Source: CBDCLY01 sp965218715
GTDB lineage: Bacteria; Bacteroidota; Bacteroidia; Flavobacteriales_E; Vicingaceae
Assembly (NCBI GenBank): GCA_965218715.1
Contig: CBDCLY010000007.1
Location: 1-64,000 of the forward strand
DNA: 64,000 bases
Direction of reading: 5' to 3'
A program made the translations under genes and the position numbers. A model generated the notes under the pieces. The model saw only the letters and a program-made list of their open reading frames with translations, did not search any database and was not told the origin of the DNA. Positions 18,895-28,476 of this stretch are shown one piece after another. Each line of letters starts with the position of its first letter. Position 1 is the first letter of the stretch.

Positions 18895-19678
18895 CGTCTA
18901 ATAAGTCACCTATTCCACCAAGTATGCTTCCTTCTCCTTTCCTTTTTCCTCCAGCTTTTGGTGAATGGCTATAAATTCTATCTGCCAATCTGCTTAAAGG
19001 CATCGATTGTATCCAAACTGTACCTGGCCCCCTCAACTCGGCAATGAATAAGCCTTCACCGCCAAACAAGGTGTTTTTTATTCCTTTTTGCAAACGAATA
19101 TCATAGTCGACTCCACTACTTAAAGCCACCAAACATCCAGTATCTACATTCAATGTTTCACCCGCCTGTAGCGTTCTTTTCACTACCGTTCCTCCAGCAT
19201 GTAAAAAGGTAAGTCCGTCTCCTTCGAGTTTTTGCATGATAAAACCTTCTCCTCCAAAAAACCCAACGCCTAAACGCTTTTGAAAAGCAATTCCTATTTC
19301 TACTCCTTTTGCAGCGCAGAGGAATGCTTCTTTCTGACAAATAATTTTACCTCCTAATTCTTCCAAGTCTAATGGAATAATTTTCCCTGGATAAGGGGCG
19401 GCAAATGTAACCTTGGCCTTGCCAATTCCTTGATGGGTAAATGTGGTCATGAAAAGACTCTCACCCGTTAGGACTCTTTTACCAGCAGAAAATAATTTGT
19501 TCATTATTCCCGAATCATTTTTTGAGCCATCTCCAAAAATGGTATTCATTTCTATGCTTTGGTCCATCATCATCATTCCGCCTGCTTCAGCAAGTACCGT
19601 TTCTTGAGGATCCAATTCTATTTCTACGCATTGAAGGTCATCTCCAAATATTCGATAGTCTATTTCATGTGCATTCAT
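18881..19678 (-). CDS. AIM24/TIGR00266-family protein
   Basis: 265 residues beginning MNAHEIDYRIFGDD; this ATG at 19678 is chosen over one at 19747 because the extra residues do not fit the family. The glycine-rich repeated fold (AEAGGMMMMDQSIEM, GFFGGEGFIMQKLEG, LFGGEGLFIAELRGPG) is characteristic of the TIGR00266/AIM24 family, a beta-rich fold named after a mitochondrial protein. The bacterial role is unknown. It lies upstream of the M23 peptidase in a probable operon. Confidence 0.8.
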   Translation of the reverse strand: MNAHEIDYRIFGDDLQCVEIELDPQETVLAEAGGMMMMDQSIEMNTIFGDGSKNDSGIMNKLFSAGKRVLTGESLFMTTFTHQGIGKAKVTFAAPYPGKIIPLDLEELGGKIICQKEAFLCAAKGVEIGIAFQKRLGVGFFGGEGFIMQKLEGDGLTFLHAGGTVVKRTLQAGETLNVDTGCLVALSSGVDYDIRLQKGIKNTLFGGEGLFIAELRGPGTVWIQSMPLSRLADRIYSHSPKAGGKRKGEGSILGGIGDLLDGDNF

Positions 19679-19772
19679 TCTGCTTGATTTAATGGATAAG
19701 AACTGTAAAAAAACGAAATTTTGTTTTAAATTCGTTTCCTCAAACATGTAACACTAATCTAAGTACCTTATT

Positions 19773-20786
19773 ATGAAAGTATTAAAATGGATATTTATTA
19801 TCATATTAATCTTGATTGCTCTCTTTTTAGCTTTTTCAGCAAGTCAAGAAAATCAATTAAAAGTTGAAGAAAGCATTGTCATTGATGCTCCCTCAAGTCA
19901 AGTTTATGAAACCATATTGAATTTCGAAACTTGGTCGGAATGGGCAACATGGAATCAGAAAGACCCAAACATGGAAGTTGAATACTCTGGTGAAATGGGA
20001 TCAATAGGAGCAAAAAGCTCTTGGAAAAGCGATCATCCTGAAGTTGGAAATGGATCACAAGAAGTGGTTGAACTTACAGAAAATGAACACATTAAAACAG
20101 CCATGCGCTTTGAAGGATGGGATGCAGTTAGTTATGCAGAATTCACTTTGAATGAAACAGAAGAAGGCACTGAAATCACCTGGAACTATACTGGGGCAGA
20201 AACTGCTTTTTACATGAATTGGATGAATACCATTATGGCCCCAATGATTAAATTGAATTACCAAGAAAGCTTAGCTGGCTTAAAATCTTACATTGAAGGA
20301 ATGGAGCCTAGCGCAGAAGTGGCCAACCCTATGAATTTAGAAATGGTTCAAACAGAAGGCATTTCAGTGGTAAGCATTTTAGATTCTACTGATGCAGAAG
20401 GCATCTCAGATAAATTGGCTGAATTGTATACTGAACTATCCATTTATTTGGAAACTGATGAAGATGCGAATCCAGCAGGAATGCCTTTGGCTCTTTATCA
20501 TGCTTATGCTCCAGATCGCGTTATTTTAGAAGCGGCTATTCCTTATACAGGAGAAGCAGAAGCAAATGGTAGAATTGAAGTAAAAGAAACCCATGAAGGA
20601 AATGCCATTAAAGGAATCCATTATGGAGATTACAATGCTTCTGGAGACATGCACATGGCGATTGAAGCCTTTGCTAAAGAATCTGATCTCTCCTATGTTG
20701 GTGCATGCTGGGAAATTTATGCTAACGACCCTGAAACGGTAGATAGCGCTGCTGTAGAAACCCACATCTACTATCCAGTAAAATAG
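19773..20786 (+). CDS. SRPBCC and GyrI-like two-domain protein, membrane-anchored
   Basis: 337 residues with one N-terminal membrane helix (LKWIFIIILILIALFLAF). Residues about 35-175 are an SRPBCC (START-like) ligand-binding domain with the usual IDAPSSQVYETILNFETWSEW opening, and the remainder resembles the GyrI-like/bacterial effector-binding domain. It may bind a small hydrophobic molecule at the membrane, but no ligand can be named. It ends 20 bp before a strong terminator. Confidence 0.8.
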   Translation: MKVLKWIFIIILILIALFLAFSASQENQLKVEESIVIDAPSSQVYETILNFETWSEWATWNQKDPNMEVEYSGEMGSIGAKSSWKSDHPEVGNGSQEVVELTENEHIKTAMRFEGWDAVSYAEFTLNETEEGTEITWNYTGAETAFYMNWMNTIMAPMIKLNYQESLAGLKSYIEGMEPSAEVANPMNLEMVQTEGISVVSILDSTDAEGISDKLAELYTELSIYLETDEDANPAGMPLALYHAYAPDRVILEAAIPYTGEAEANGRIEVKETHEGNAIKGIHYGDYNASGDMHMAIEAFAKESDLSYVGACWEIYANDPETVDSAAVETHIYYPVK

Positions 20787-20806
20787 AAAAAACTAAAATT
20801 TTTAAA

Positions 20807-20837
20807 AGGCGTTTCATTCATGAGACGCCTTTTTTTA
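20807..20837 (+). terminator. Intrinsic terminator
   Basis: A 10-bp stem (20807-20816 with 20821-20830, one G-T wobble) with a TTCA loop is followed by seven T. It closes transcription of the SRPBCC gene. The next gene's first ATG would lie inside the right arm, which argues for the later TTG start of that gene. Confidence 0.85.
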
Positions 20838-20867
20838 TTTAAAAATTTAATAAGTTTAAACAAAAAA

Positions 20868-21572
20868 TTGAGGATTCATCTTTGGGCCAATCCCAGAAAC
20901 ATTAGTACAGCCATCATGTACTCTTTTGCACAGCGAAATGACATGTCGGTGGTGGATGAACCTTTTTACGCTAGCTACCTAAAAAAAACAGGATTAGATC
21001 ATCCTGGCAGACAAGAAATCTTAAAAAATCAAGGACAAGAACCAGAAAAGGTAATGGAAGAAGTAATTCTATCCAAGTATCCAACAGAACATGTTTTCTT
21101 TAAGCAGATGAGTCATCACATTGCTGAAGATGAGGATTTCTTTATCGAGGATGTCAATGTAATTTTAACAAGAAATCCAGCCGCAATGATCAATAGCTTC
21201 AGTAAAGTCATTTCATCCCCCAACATCTCTGATTTGGGACTTAAAGAAAGCAATGCCATTTTACAAACGCTAAAATCGTACAATGAAACAGCAATTGTAA
21301 TTGATTCTGATGATTTATTAATGAATCCAAAAAACTACCTTAAGCAACTTTGCGATGCCATTCAAATTCCTTTTGACCAAAAAATGCTGTCTTGGAAAAA
21401 AGGGAAAAGAAAAGAAGATGGAATTTGGGCAAAACATTGGTATGCCAATGTTCATGAATCAGAAGGATTGCAGCAAAAAGATAGAAAAGAAGTAAGAGTA
21501 GAAGATCAATTTAATGACTTGCTCAATGAATGCATGCCCTATTATAAAGAAATTATTCAACACAAAATATAA
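20868..21572 (+). CDS. Sulfotransferase-like protein
   Basis: The TTG at 20868 (MRIHLWANPRNIST) is preferred to an ATG at 20820 that lies within a terminator. The sulfotransferase-like fold is indicated by the 5' PAPS-binding-like loop LWANPRNISTAIMYSFAQR, then VVDEPFYASYL, and a VNVILTRNPAAMINSF segment. Genes of this type often lie next to or fuse with branched-chain aminotransferases, and here its stop overlaps the aminotransferase start (TAATG at 21570-21574). The acceptor is unknown. Confidence 0.7.
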   Translation: MRIHLWANPRNISTAIMYSFAQRNDMSVVDEPFYASYLKKTGLDHPGRQEILKNQGQEPEKVMEEVILSKYPTEHVFFKQMSHHIAEDEDFFIEDVNVILTRNPAAMINSFSKVISSPNISDLGLKESNAILQTLKSYNETAIVIDSDDLLMNPKNYLKQLCDAIQIPFDQKMLSWKKGKRKEDGIWAKHWYANVHESEGLQQKDRKEVRVEDQFNDLLNECMPYYKEIIQHKI

Positions 21573-22472
21573 TGCAACAATACGACGAAAGAAACAATGA
21601 CCTATTCATCCACGTAGGCGGAGAGTTAAAACCGAGAGCAGAAGCAAAAGTTTCCGTTTTTGACTCCATCGTGCAAGGTGGCGATGGGAGTTTGGGAAGG
21701 AATTAGAGTTTACGATGGCAGAATATTTTGTTTAGACCAGCACCTCGACCGATTATTTGCCTCGGCAAAAACAATGTTATTTAAAGGAATACCTAGTCGA
21801 TATGAAGTTAAAAAAGCAATTTTTGAGACCCTGGAAGCCAATGGACAAAGAGACGAAACGCACATTCGTTTAACATTAAGCAGAGGTTTAAAAACTACCT
21901 CTGGAATGGATCCAAAACTCAACCAATTTGGTTGCACCCTGATTGTTCTGGCAGAATGGAAAAAACCCATTTACCCAGATACTGGCATTTCATTGGTGTG
22001 TTCTAACATTAGAAGAAATTCACCGGAATTCTTAGATTCTAAAATCCATCACAATAACCTCATCAATAACATTTTAGCAAAAATTGAGTCCAATTTAGCG
22101 GGTGCCGATGATGCCTTGATGTTGGATCAAAATGGTTTTATTGCAGAGACCAATGCCACCAATGTTTTCTTGATAAAGAATGGAGTGGTTCACACTCCAC
22201 TTCCAGATGCATGTTTACCAGGAATTACCAGAAAAACCGTCATTGCTCTTTGCCATCAGCTTGACATTCCAATTCAGGTAAGAAACATTTCATTGAGTGA
22301 ATGTTATCAAGCCGATTCTTTTTTCACTACCGGCACCATGGGAGAATTAAGTCCGGTGAACAAAATTGATGGTAGAGAAATTGAGAATTTGAGCAGCTGC
22401 GATACCTTGGAAAAGATCCAAGTTGCGTTTAGGAATTTAACTGAAAAAGATGGCGAGGTTTTGCCTTTTTAA
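21572..22472 (+). CDS. Branched-chain amino acid aminotransferase, class IV (one frameshift)
   Basis: The PLP-dependent class IV fold is clear: VSVFDSIVQGGDG at the start, then VWEGIRVYDGRIF, a DSKIHHNN segment with the likely PLP lysine, and ETNATNVFLIKNG. In the given sequence the frame is broken at the G run 21686-21688: removing one G gives the conserved GDGVWEGIRVY and joins the two parts into 299 residues. Read as printed, the first 44 codons end at a TAG. The full gene begins at the ATG 21572, overlapping the sulfotransferase-like stop. The stop shares 4 bp with the convergent mutB. Exact substrate (Val/Leu/Ile versus D-amino acids) is not proven by sequence. Confidence 0.8.
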
Positions 22473-24595
22473 TCCTCCAAAAGAATATTCAGAATCTCCT
22501 TTGCCGCAAGTGCAATTTTTGTTCCTGGGCCAAAAATTCCAGCCACTCCTGCTTTCCATAAATAATCGTAATCCTGAGCTGGAATTACTCCACCAACAAT
22601 GACTAAAATATCTTCTCTACCTCTATCTTTTAAGGCTTGTATCACTTGAGGAACAAGAGTCTTATGTCCTGCAGCTAATGAAGAAACTCCCAGAACATGA
22701 ACATCATTTTCAATGGCCTGTTTTACGGCTTCCTCTGGTGTTTGAAAAAGCGGTCCAATGTCTACATCAAAACCGATGTCGGCAAAGGAAGTAGCAATTA
22801 CTTTTGCTCCTCTATCATGACCATCTTGTCCCATCTTTGCCACTAAAATTCGAGGTCGTCTCCCTTCCTTCTCTGCAAATTGATGCGCCATATTTAAGGC
22901 CTCTTGAAAACTAGTATCCTCCATAGCTTCTTGCGAATATACACCAGAAACAGATTGAATTTTTGCCTGGTATCTGCCAAATGCCTTTTCCATGGCATCT
23001 GAAATTTCTCCTAAGGTAGCTCTTGCCTTTGCAGCAACAATTGCCTTGTTTAACAAATTGCCTTCTCCACTTTCTGCTACATGATAGAGTTCTTCCAAGG
23101 CCAATTTCACCTTTTTCTCATCTCTATTCGCCTTGAGTTCATTTAATCTGGCAACTTGTTCTTCACGAACTTTTACATTATCAATGCTTAAAACATCTAT
23201 TTTTTCTTCATCATCTATTTGGAATTGATTCACCCCAACAATAATTTCTTTTCCAGAATCTATTTTAGCTTGTTTTCTTGCAGCCGATTCTTCAATCTTC
23301 AATTTGGGCAATCCAGCTTCTATCGCTTTTGCCATCCCACCCAATTCTTCAATCTCTTGTATATGTGCCCAAGCTTTTTTCATTAGCTCATCGCTCAGGT
23401 ATTCTACATAATAAGAGCCTGCCCAGGGATCAACAACTTTGGTGATATCGGTTTCTTTCTGCAGGTAAATCTGAGTATTCCTAGCGATTCTAGCGGAAAA
23501 GTCTGTTGGTAAAGCAATGGCTTCATCCAATGCATTGGTATGCAATGACTGTGTTCCTCCAAATACAGCTGCCATGGCTTCAATGCAAGTTCTTGCAACA
23601 TTGTTAAATGGATCTTGTTCTGTAAGGCTATAACCTGAGGTCTGGCAATGCGTTCTAAGAGCCATCGATTTTTTGTTTTTGGGCTCAAACTGCTTTACCA
23701 ATTTTGCCCAAAGTACTCTGGCCGCTCTCATTTTGGCAATTTCCATAAAATGATTCATGCCAATTCCCCAAAAGAAGGACAATCGTGGCGCAAAATCATC
23801 TATTGCTAAACCTGCCTTAATACCAGCCCTTATGTATTCCAAGCCATCTGCTAAAGTATATGCCAGTTCAATATCAGCACTTGCCCCAGCCTCATGCATG
23901 TGGTATCCAGAGATTGAAATGGAATTGAATTTTGGCATATTCTGAGCTGAATACCTAAAAATATCTGAGATAATTTTCATTGAGGGTTGGGGAGGATAGA
24001 TGTAGGTATTCCTCACCATAAATTCCTTTAAAATATCATTCTGAATGGTCCCAGCCAATTTCTCTGAGGAGACACCTTGTTCTTCTGCTGCAACAATGTA
24101 AAATGCCATGATTGGAATTACTGCTCCATTCATGGTCATGGAAACCGACATTTGATCTAAGGGAATTTGATCAAACAGTATTTTCATGTCTTCTACAGAA
24201 TCTATGGCAACGCCTGCTTTACCAACATCTCCTTCTACTCTTGGATGATCTGAATCGTATCCTCTATGTGTGGCCAAATCAAAGGCTACCGACAAGCCTT
24301 TTTGCCCTGCCTTAAGGTTTCTTCTATAAAATGCATTGGATTCTTGAGCGGTAGAAAAACCAGCGTATTGCCGTATTGTCCATGGTCTTCTCACGTACAT
24401 TGTTGAGTAGGGACCTCTAAAATAAGGTGGAATTCCGGCTGCGTAATTCACTTGCTTTAGGCTTTGTATATCAATGTCAAAATATGCAGATTGCAATGGA
24501 ATTTGTTCTGCCGTGGTCCAAGCGATTTGTTCCTTTATTTTTGGGGCTTTACCTAAACCCTTTGCCGCTTTTAGCTGCTCTATACTTGGCCTCAT
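22469..24595 (-). CDS. mutB: Methylmalonyl-CoA mutase large subunit
   Basis: Interconverts methylmalonyl-CoA and succinyl-CoA using adenosylcobalamin. The 708-residue chain has the TIM-barrel substrate domain (YSTMYVRRPWTIRQYAGFST, RTHCQTSGYSLTEQDP) and a C-terminal B12-binding domain with the DGHDRG cobalt-ligand motif and the GVSSLAAGH loop. It is the catalytic subunit and overlaps the mutA stop by 4 bp (ATGA). Together with the acyl-CoA enzymes it handles propionyl-CoA from odd-chain or branched substrates. Confidence 0.96.
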   Translation of the reverse strand: MRPSIEQLKAAKGLGKAPKIKEQIAWTTAEQIPLQSAYFDIDIQSLKQVNYAAGIPPYFRGPYSTMYVRRPWTIRQYAGFSTAQESNAFYRRNLKAGQKGLSVAFDLATHRGYDSDHPRVEGDVGKAGVAIDSVEDMKILFDQIPLDQMSVSMTMNGAVIPIMAFYIVAAEEQGVSSEKLAGTIQNDILKEFMVRNTYIYPPQPSMKIISDIFRYSAQNMPKFNSISISGYHMHEAGASADIELAYTLADGLEYIRAGIKAGLAIDDFAPRLSFFWGIGMNHFMEIAKMRAARVLWAKLVKQFEPKNKKSMALRTHCQTSGYSLTEQDPFNNVARTCIEAMAAVFGGTQSLHTNALDEAIALPTDFSARIARNTQIYLQKETDITKVVDPWAGSYYVEYLSDELMKKAWAHIQEIEELGGMAKAIEAGLPKLKIEESAARKQAKIDSGKEIIVGVNQFQIDDEEKIDVLSIDNVKVREEQVARLNELKANRDEKKVKLALEELYHVAESGEGNLLNKAIVAAKARATLGEISDAMEKAFGRYQAKIQSVSGVYSQEAMEDTSFQEALNMAHQFAEKEGRRPRILVAKMGQDGHDRGAKVIATSFADIGFDVDIGPLFQTPEEAVKQAIENDVHVLGVSSLAAGHKTLVPQVIQALKDRGREDILVIVGGVIPAQDYDYLWKAGVAGIFGPGTKIALAAKEILNILLED

Positions 24596-25665
24596 TTCTT
24601 TATGTCTTGAGATAATGATGGTTTAATGGCTTGAAGATTCAGTCCAAGTTCATTTTCAAATTGATTCACACCTATAAGCGCTCTTTCCCCCTTTTTAAAA
24701 GAGGCTATTCTCTTTTCTTTTTGATTTTGCAACATGGATTTCAATTCACCGCTTTTAGCAATTTCAATTAGTCCACCTTTTTCTTCAATCTCTATGAAAA
24801 GGTCCCAAGCCTTATTGCACAATTCATTACTTAAAGACTCTATATAATAGGAACCAGATGAAGGATCAATTACCTGATTAAAATAAGCTTCATTCTTAAG
24901 AAGATGTTGAATGTTTTTTGCCATTCTTTTGGAATGGGCATCTGATTTTTCCAAATCATTATAGCCCGGAATAAAGAGTGAATGACAGCCGCCTATAACT
25001 GCAGACATGGCCATGGTAGTAGATCGTATTAAATTGGAATGAGCGTCTTGATGTGCCAATTCATAACTGCTAACTTCAGCAATAACATGAATCTCTTCCT
25101 CATGTCCAAATAAACTTAACAATCTAGCCAACAAGGTTTTAAATGCCCGAATTTTTGCAATCTCAATAAAATAGGCAGGACCAACACTTAGTTTAATTTT
25201 AAGCTGCTGAAAATGCGCTAAAAGGTTTTCGCTCCCTTCAGACCAATGGTCTAAGTAACTTAGAACATGATGCAAGCCTAAAGCAATTTGGCTAACTTGA
25301 TTTGCTCCAAGTTCGAGGTAAGCACCAGCATTTATTATCGTAGATTTTTGCGATAAGGAATTTAGAATTTGCTCCTCATTAACCCCATCAAACAAGATCG
25401 AAATCAATGAATCATTATCCTCTGGTTCTTCTTCTAAAATTTGCCAGTTTAAATCTTTCCTTTGCGCAGCTTGATTCTTTTCAAGATTTAAGATTTCTTC
25501 AAGGTCTGAAGCTCTATAATAAGGTTTATGAATAATCCCATTGGCGTCTTCATGTGCTAAGGACTCCAATTTTGCACTGCCCTTTAAATCACTAATTACC
25601 TGATTTTTCCAGTCCTCATCACTGCAAATTTCAAATTCATTCAATAGCTGTTTTTCTTCCTTCAT
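24592..25665 (-). CDS. mutA: Methylmalonyl-CoA mutase small subunit, short form
   Basis: A 357-residue partner of MutB. It keeps the mutase-like barrel region (SYELAHQDAHSNLIR, IDPSSGSYYIESLS, ALIGVNQFE) but lacks the B12-binding domain and is much shorter than classical small subunits of about 600 residues. Such non-catalytic small subunits stabilise the heterodimer, so loss of the cobalamin domain is tolerable; the further N-terminal shortening is unusual. Co-transcribed with mutB. Confidence 0.88.
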   Translation of the reverse strand: MKEEKQLLNEFEICSDEDWKNQVISDLKGSAKLESLAHEDANGIIHKPYYRASDLEEILNLEKNQAAQRKDLNWQILEEEPEDNDSLISILFDGVNEEQILNSLSQKSTIINAGAYLELGANQVSQIALGLHHVLSYLDHWSEGSENLLAHFQQLKIKLSVGPAYFIEIAKIRAFKTLLARLLSLFGHEEEIHVIAEVSSYELAHQDAHSNLIRSTTMAMSAVIGGCHSLFIPGYNDLEKSDAHSKRMAKNIQHLLKNEAYFNQVIDPSSGSYYIESLSNELCNKAWDLFIEIEEKGGLIEIAKSGELKSMLQNQKEKRIASFKKGERALIGVNQFENELGLNLQAIKPSLSQDIKK

Positions 25666-25765
25666 CCCTTTGAGTTCTGAACAATACGAAAATACAATAA
25701 TCTTAATAAAATCATACTGATTTTACTACGGCAAATGTCTAACTTTATTTCAACAACTTACTACA

Positions 25766-27959
25766 TTGATTGATCCAGAACAAGAACAGAAAGACTTAAA
25801 AAGAAGGTATAGAAATCTTCTAAAAGTCAGCACAAAAGTGAAGACCAAAGCTGATAAGGCAAAAGTTAGAAAGGCCTTTGAAGTTGCCGTTGAAGGACAC
25901 AAGGACATGAGGCGAAAATCTGGTGAACCATTTGTCTATCATCCAATAGAAGTTGCCCGAATTGTGGCAGAAGAGATAGGATTGGGCACTACATCTATTG
26001 TTTGCGCTTTGCTTCACGATACAGTAGAGGACACAGACATTGATCTCGATGATATCGAAAGAATGTTTGGCGAAAAGGAAAGAAGGATCATTGATGGTTT
26101 AACCAAAATTGCAGAAGTAGTTGATTATACCGCCTCGATGCAGGCAGAAAATTTCAGGAAGATTTTATTGACGTTATCGGATGATGTTCGAGTCATCATT
26201 ATCAAGTTGGCAGATCGCTTGCACAACATGCGAACCATGGATTCTATGCGTCGAGATAAGCAATTAAAGATTTCGTCAGAAACGCTTTTTCTCTTTGCAC
26301 CATTAGCGCATAGGTTAGGTTTGTATTCGATTAAGACAGAACTAGAAGACTTATCCTTAAAGTATACTGAGCCTGAAATTTATGAAGAAATAAAAGGGAA
26401 ACTACAAAAAACTAAAGCGGTAAGAACTCGCTTTGTGAATCGCTTCTCAGTTCCTATTGCGACTGCCCTAAAAGAGCAGAAGGTAAAGTTTGAAATAAAG
26501 GCCAGGACAAAGTCGATCTATTCGATTTACAATAAAATAAAGACGAAAAATGTCAGCTTTGAAGAAATTTATGATGTTTTTGCCATTCGGATAATCATTG
26601 AGAGCCAAGCCGAGAAAGAAAAAACAGATTGTTGGAATACGTATTCTTTGGTGACGGATTTTTATCAGCCCAACCCAGACCGTTTAAGAGATTGGTTATC
26701 AACTCCCAAGACAAATGGATATGAATCATTACATACAACAGTAATGAGTCCTGGCGGCAAGTGGGTGGAAGTTCAAATTCGTTCAAGAAGGATGGATGAA
26801 ATTGCTGAAAAGGGGTATGCAGCTCATTGGAGATACAAAGAGGGAAGTGGTGAATCTAGCTTTGATACCTGGATCAACAAGATTAGAGAATTGTTGGAAA
26901 ACCCAGAGAGCAATGCCGTTGAATTTATTGATGATTTTAAACTTAATCTATTTTCAGAAGAGATTTTTATTTTCACCCCAAGCGGAGAAATTAGAAACTT
27001 ACCCAAAGGAGCAACTGCACTTGATTTTGCTTTTGAAATCCATTCTGAAATTGGGGCCCATTGCATGGGTGCAAAGGTAAATCACAAATTAGTTCCTTTA
27101 AGCACAGAGCTAAAGAGCGGAGATCAGGTTGAAATTATCACTTCGAAAAAACAAAGTCCTAAAGAAAACTGGTTGGATTTTGTAACTACTGGTAAAGCAA
27201 AGTCAAAGATTAAATCCTTTTTAAGAGAAGACAAAAGGATGTTAGCAGAGGAAGGAAAAAAGAAATTCAACAAGTGGCTAGAGAAGCAAAAGGTTCAGGT
27301 AAATTCTGAAAATATTAAACAGGTTCAAGCCCTTTTTAGAGAACCATCACCTGTTGAATTGTATTATAAGTTTCAACTGGGTAGGTTAAATCTAGAGCGA
27401 TTAGAGCGTTTAAAGATTGAAGGAGGAAAAATTATTCGAAGGCAAAACGAAAAAAAAGCCTGAAAATCTGTTTAAGGCTACCTTAGAAAAACATGGACGA
27501 TCCAATGAAATGTTGGTCATTGGTGAAGGAATGGATCAATTCGATTACAAACTATCGCCCTGTTGCAATCCTATTCCTGGTGATGAAGTCTTTGGTTTCC
27601 TGAGTATCAAAGAAGGAATAAAAATTCACAAAACGAATTGCCCAAATGCCGTTCAGTTGATGTCTAATTATGCCTATCGAATTGTAAAGGCGAGATGGAC
27701 AAGCAAGGAACAAATTGCCTTCTTGGCAGGAATAAAAGTGACTGGAATAGATGACGTGGGGCTTGTAAACAACATTACCCGACTTATTTCTGGTGAGTTA
27801 AATGTGAACATGCGCTCAATTAGCTTTGATTCAGATGATGGCATTTTTGAAGGTCAAATTATGGTGTATGTGCACAACACCAAGCATTTAAAAAAATTAA
27901 TAGCAAAATTGAAATCAATTGATGGGGTGATAAATGTGTCCAGAATCGACAGTGTTTAA
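25766..27959 (+). CDS. spoT: Bifunctional (p)ppGpp synthetase/hydrolase, Rel/SpoT (one frameshift)
   Basis: Makes and degrades the stringent-response alarmone. The HD hydrolase domain shows FVYHPIEVARI and LLHDTVEDT, the synthetase shows TPKTNGYESLHTTVM and QIRSRRMDEIAEKGYAAHWRY, and a TGS domain follows (EIFIFTPSGEIRNLPKGATALDFAF). As printed the frame stops at 27463, but the region after the A8 run at 27450-27457 continues in another frame with the zinc-finger-like SPCCNPIPGDEV region and the C-terminal ACT domain. Removing one A joins them into one protein of about 730 residues. The frame starts at a TTG (25766). Which domains are active cannot be tested here. Confidence 0.9.
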
Positions 27960-27961
27960 TC

Positions 27962-27991
27962 TTGTTACCTTCATAGAATAGCGTATTTTTG
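27962..27991 (+). promoter_or_regulatory. Bacteroidota promoter for fur-STAS-purA
   Basis: A TTG at 27962-27964 is followed 19 bp later by TATTTTTG at 27984-27991, matching the -33/TAnnTTTG arrangement. The fur-like ATG is at 28008, so the leader would be about 10 nt. Confidence 0.55.
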
Positions 27992-28007
27992 ATTAATAAG
28001 AAATTAC

Positions 28008-28472
28008 ATGGCACTTAGTCCAGAAACGATTGAAAAAGTAAACGAGATTTTTTCTGCCTATTTAGAAAAAAATGGGCATCGAAAAACTCCAGAACGATTT
28101 GCTATACTTAATGAAATTTACTCTCAGGAAGGTCACTTCGACATTGAAGGATTGTACGTTTCAATGAAAAATAAAAAGTATAGAGTTAGCCGGGCTACAT
28201 TATACAATACCATCGATTTGCTTTTGGCTTGTAATTTAGTTAGGAAACATCAGTTCGGAAATAACATTGCTCAATTTGAACGATCTTATGCTTTTAAGCA
28301 ACACGATCACCTAGTTTGTACAAAATGCAATAAGGTAATTGAGTTTTGCGATCCCCGGATTCAAAACATTAAATCAACAGTTGGAGAACTACTCGACTTT
28401 AATATACTACACCACTCACTAAACCTTTATGGTATTTGCAGTTCATGCACCAATATTGAACAAAAAAACTAA
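28008..28472 (+). CDS. Fur-family metalloregulator
   Basis: 154 residues with a winged helix (YRVSRATLYNTIDLLLACNLVRK) followed by a metal-binding half: HDHLVCTKCNKVIEFCD with a Cys-X2-Cys pair, and a second ICSSC pair near the end that completes a structural zinc site. Membership among Fur, PerR and Zur cannot be decided safely. The stop is 4 bp before a STAS gene, in a short operon with purA. Confidence 0.9.
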   Translation: MALSPETIEKVNEIFSAYLEKNGHRKTPERFAILNEIYSQEGHFDIEGLYVSMKNKKYRVSRATLYNTIDLLLACNLVRKHQFGNNIAQFERSYAFKQHDHLVCTKCNKVIEFCDPRIQNIKSTVGELLDFNILHHSLNLYGICSSCTNIEQKN

Positions 28473-28476
28473 GGAT

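Noticed and set aside
21660..21700. Programmed ribosomal frameshift in the aminotransferase
   Set aside because: No slippery heptamer or downstream structure was seen, and the same type of single-base gain occurs in many nearby genes, so an error is more likely.
27417..27959. A separate ACT-domain regulator gene
   Set aside because: Its N-terminus is out of frame with, and overlaps, the Rel/SpoT gene, and one base change joins it to the missing C-terminus of that protein.
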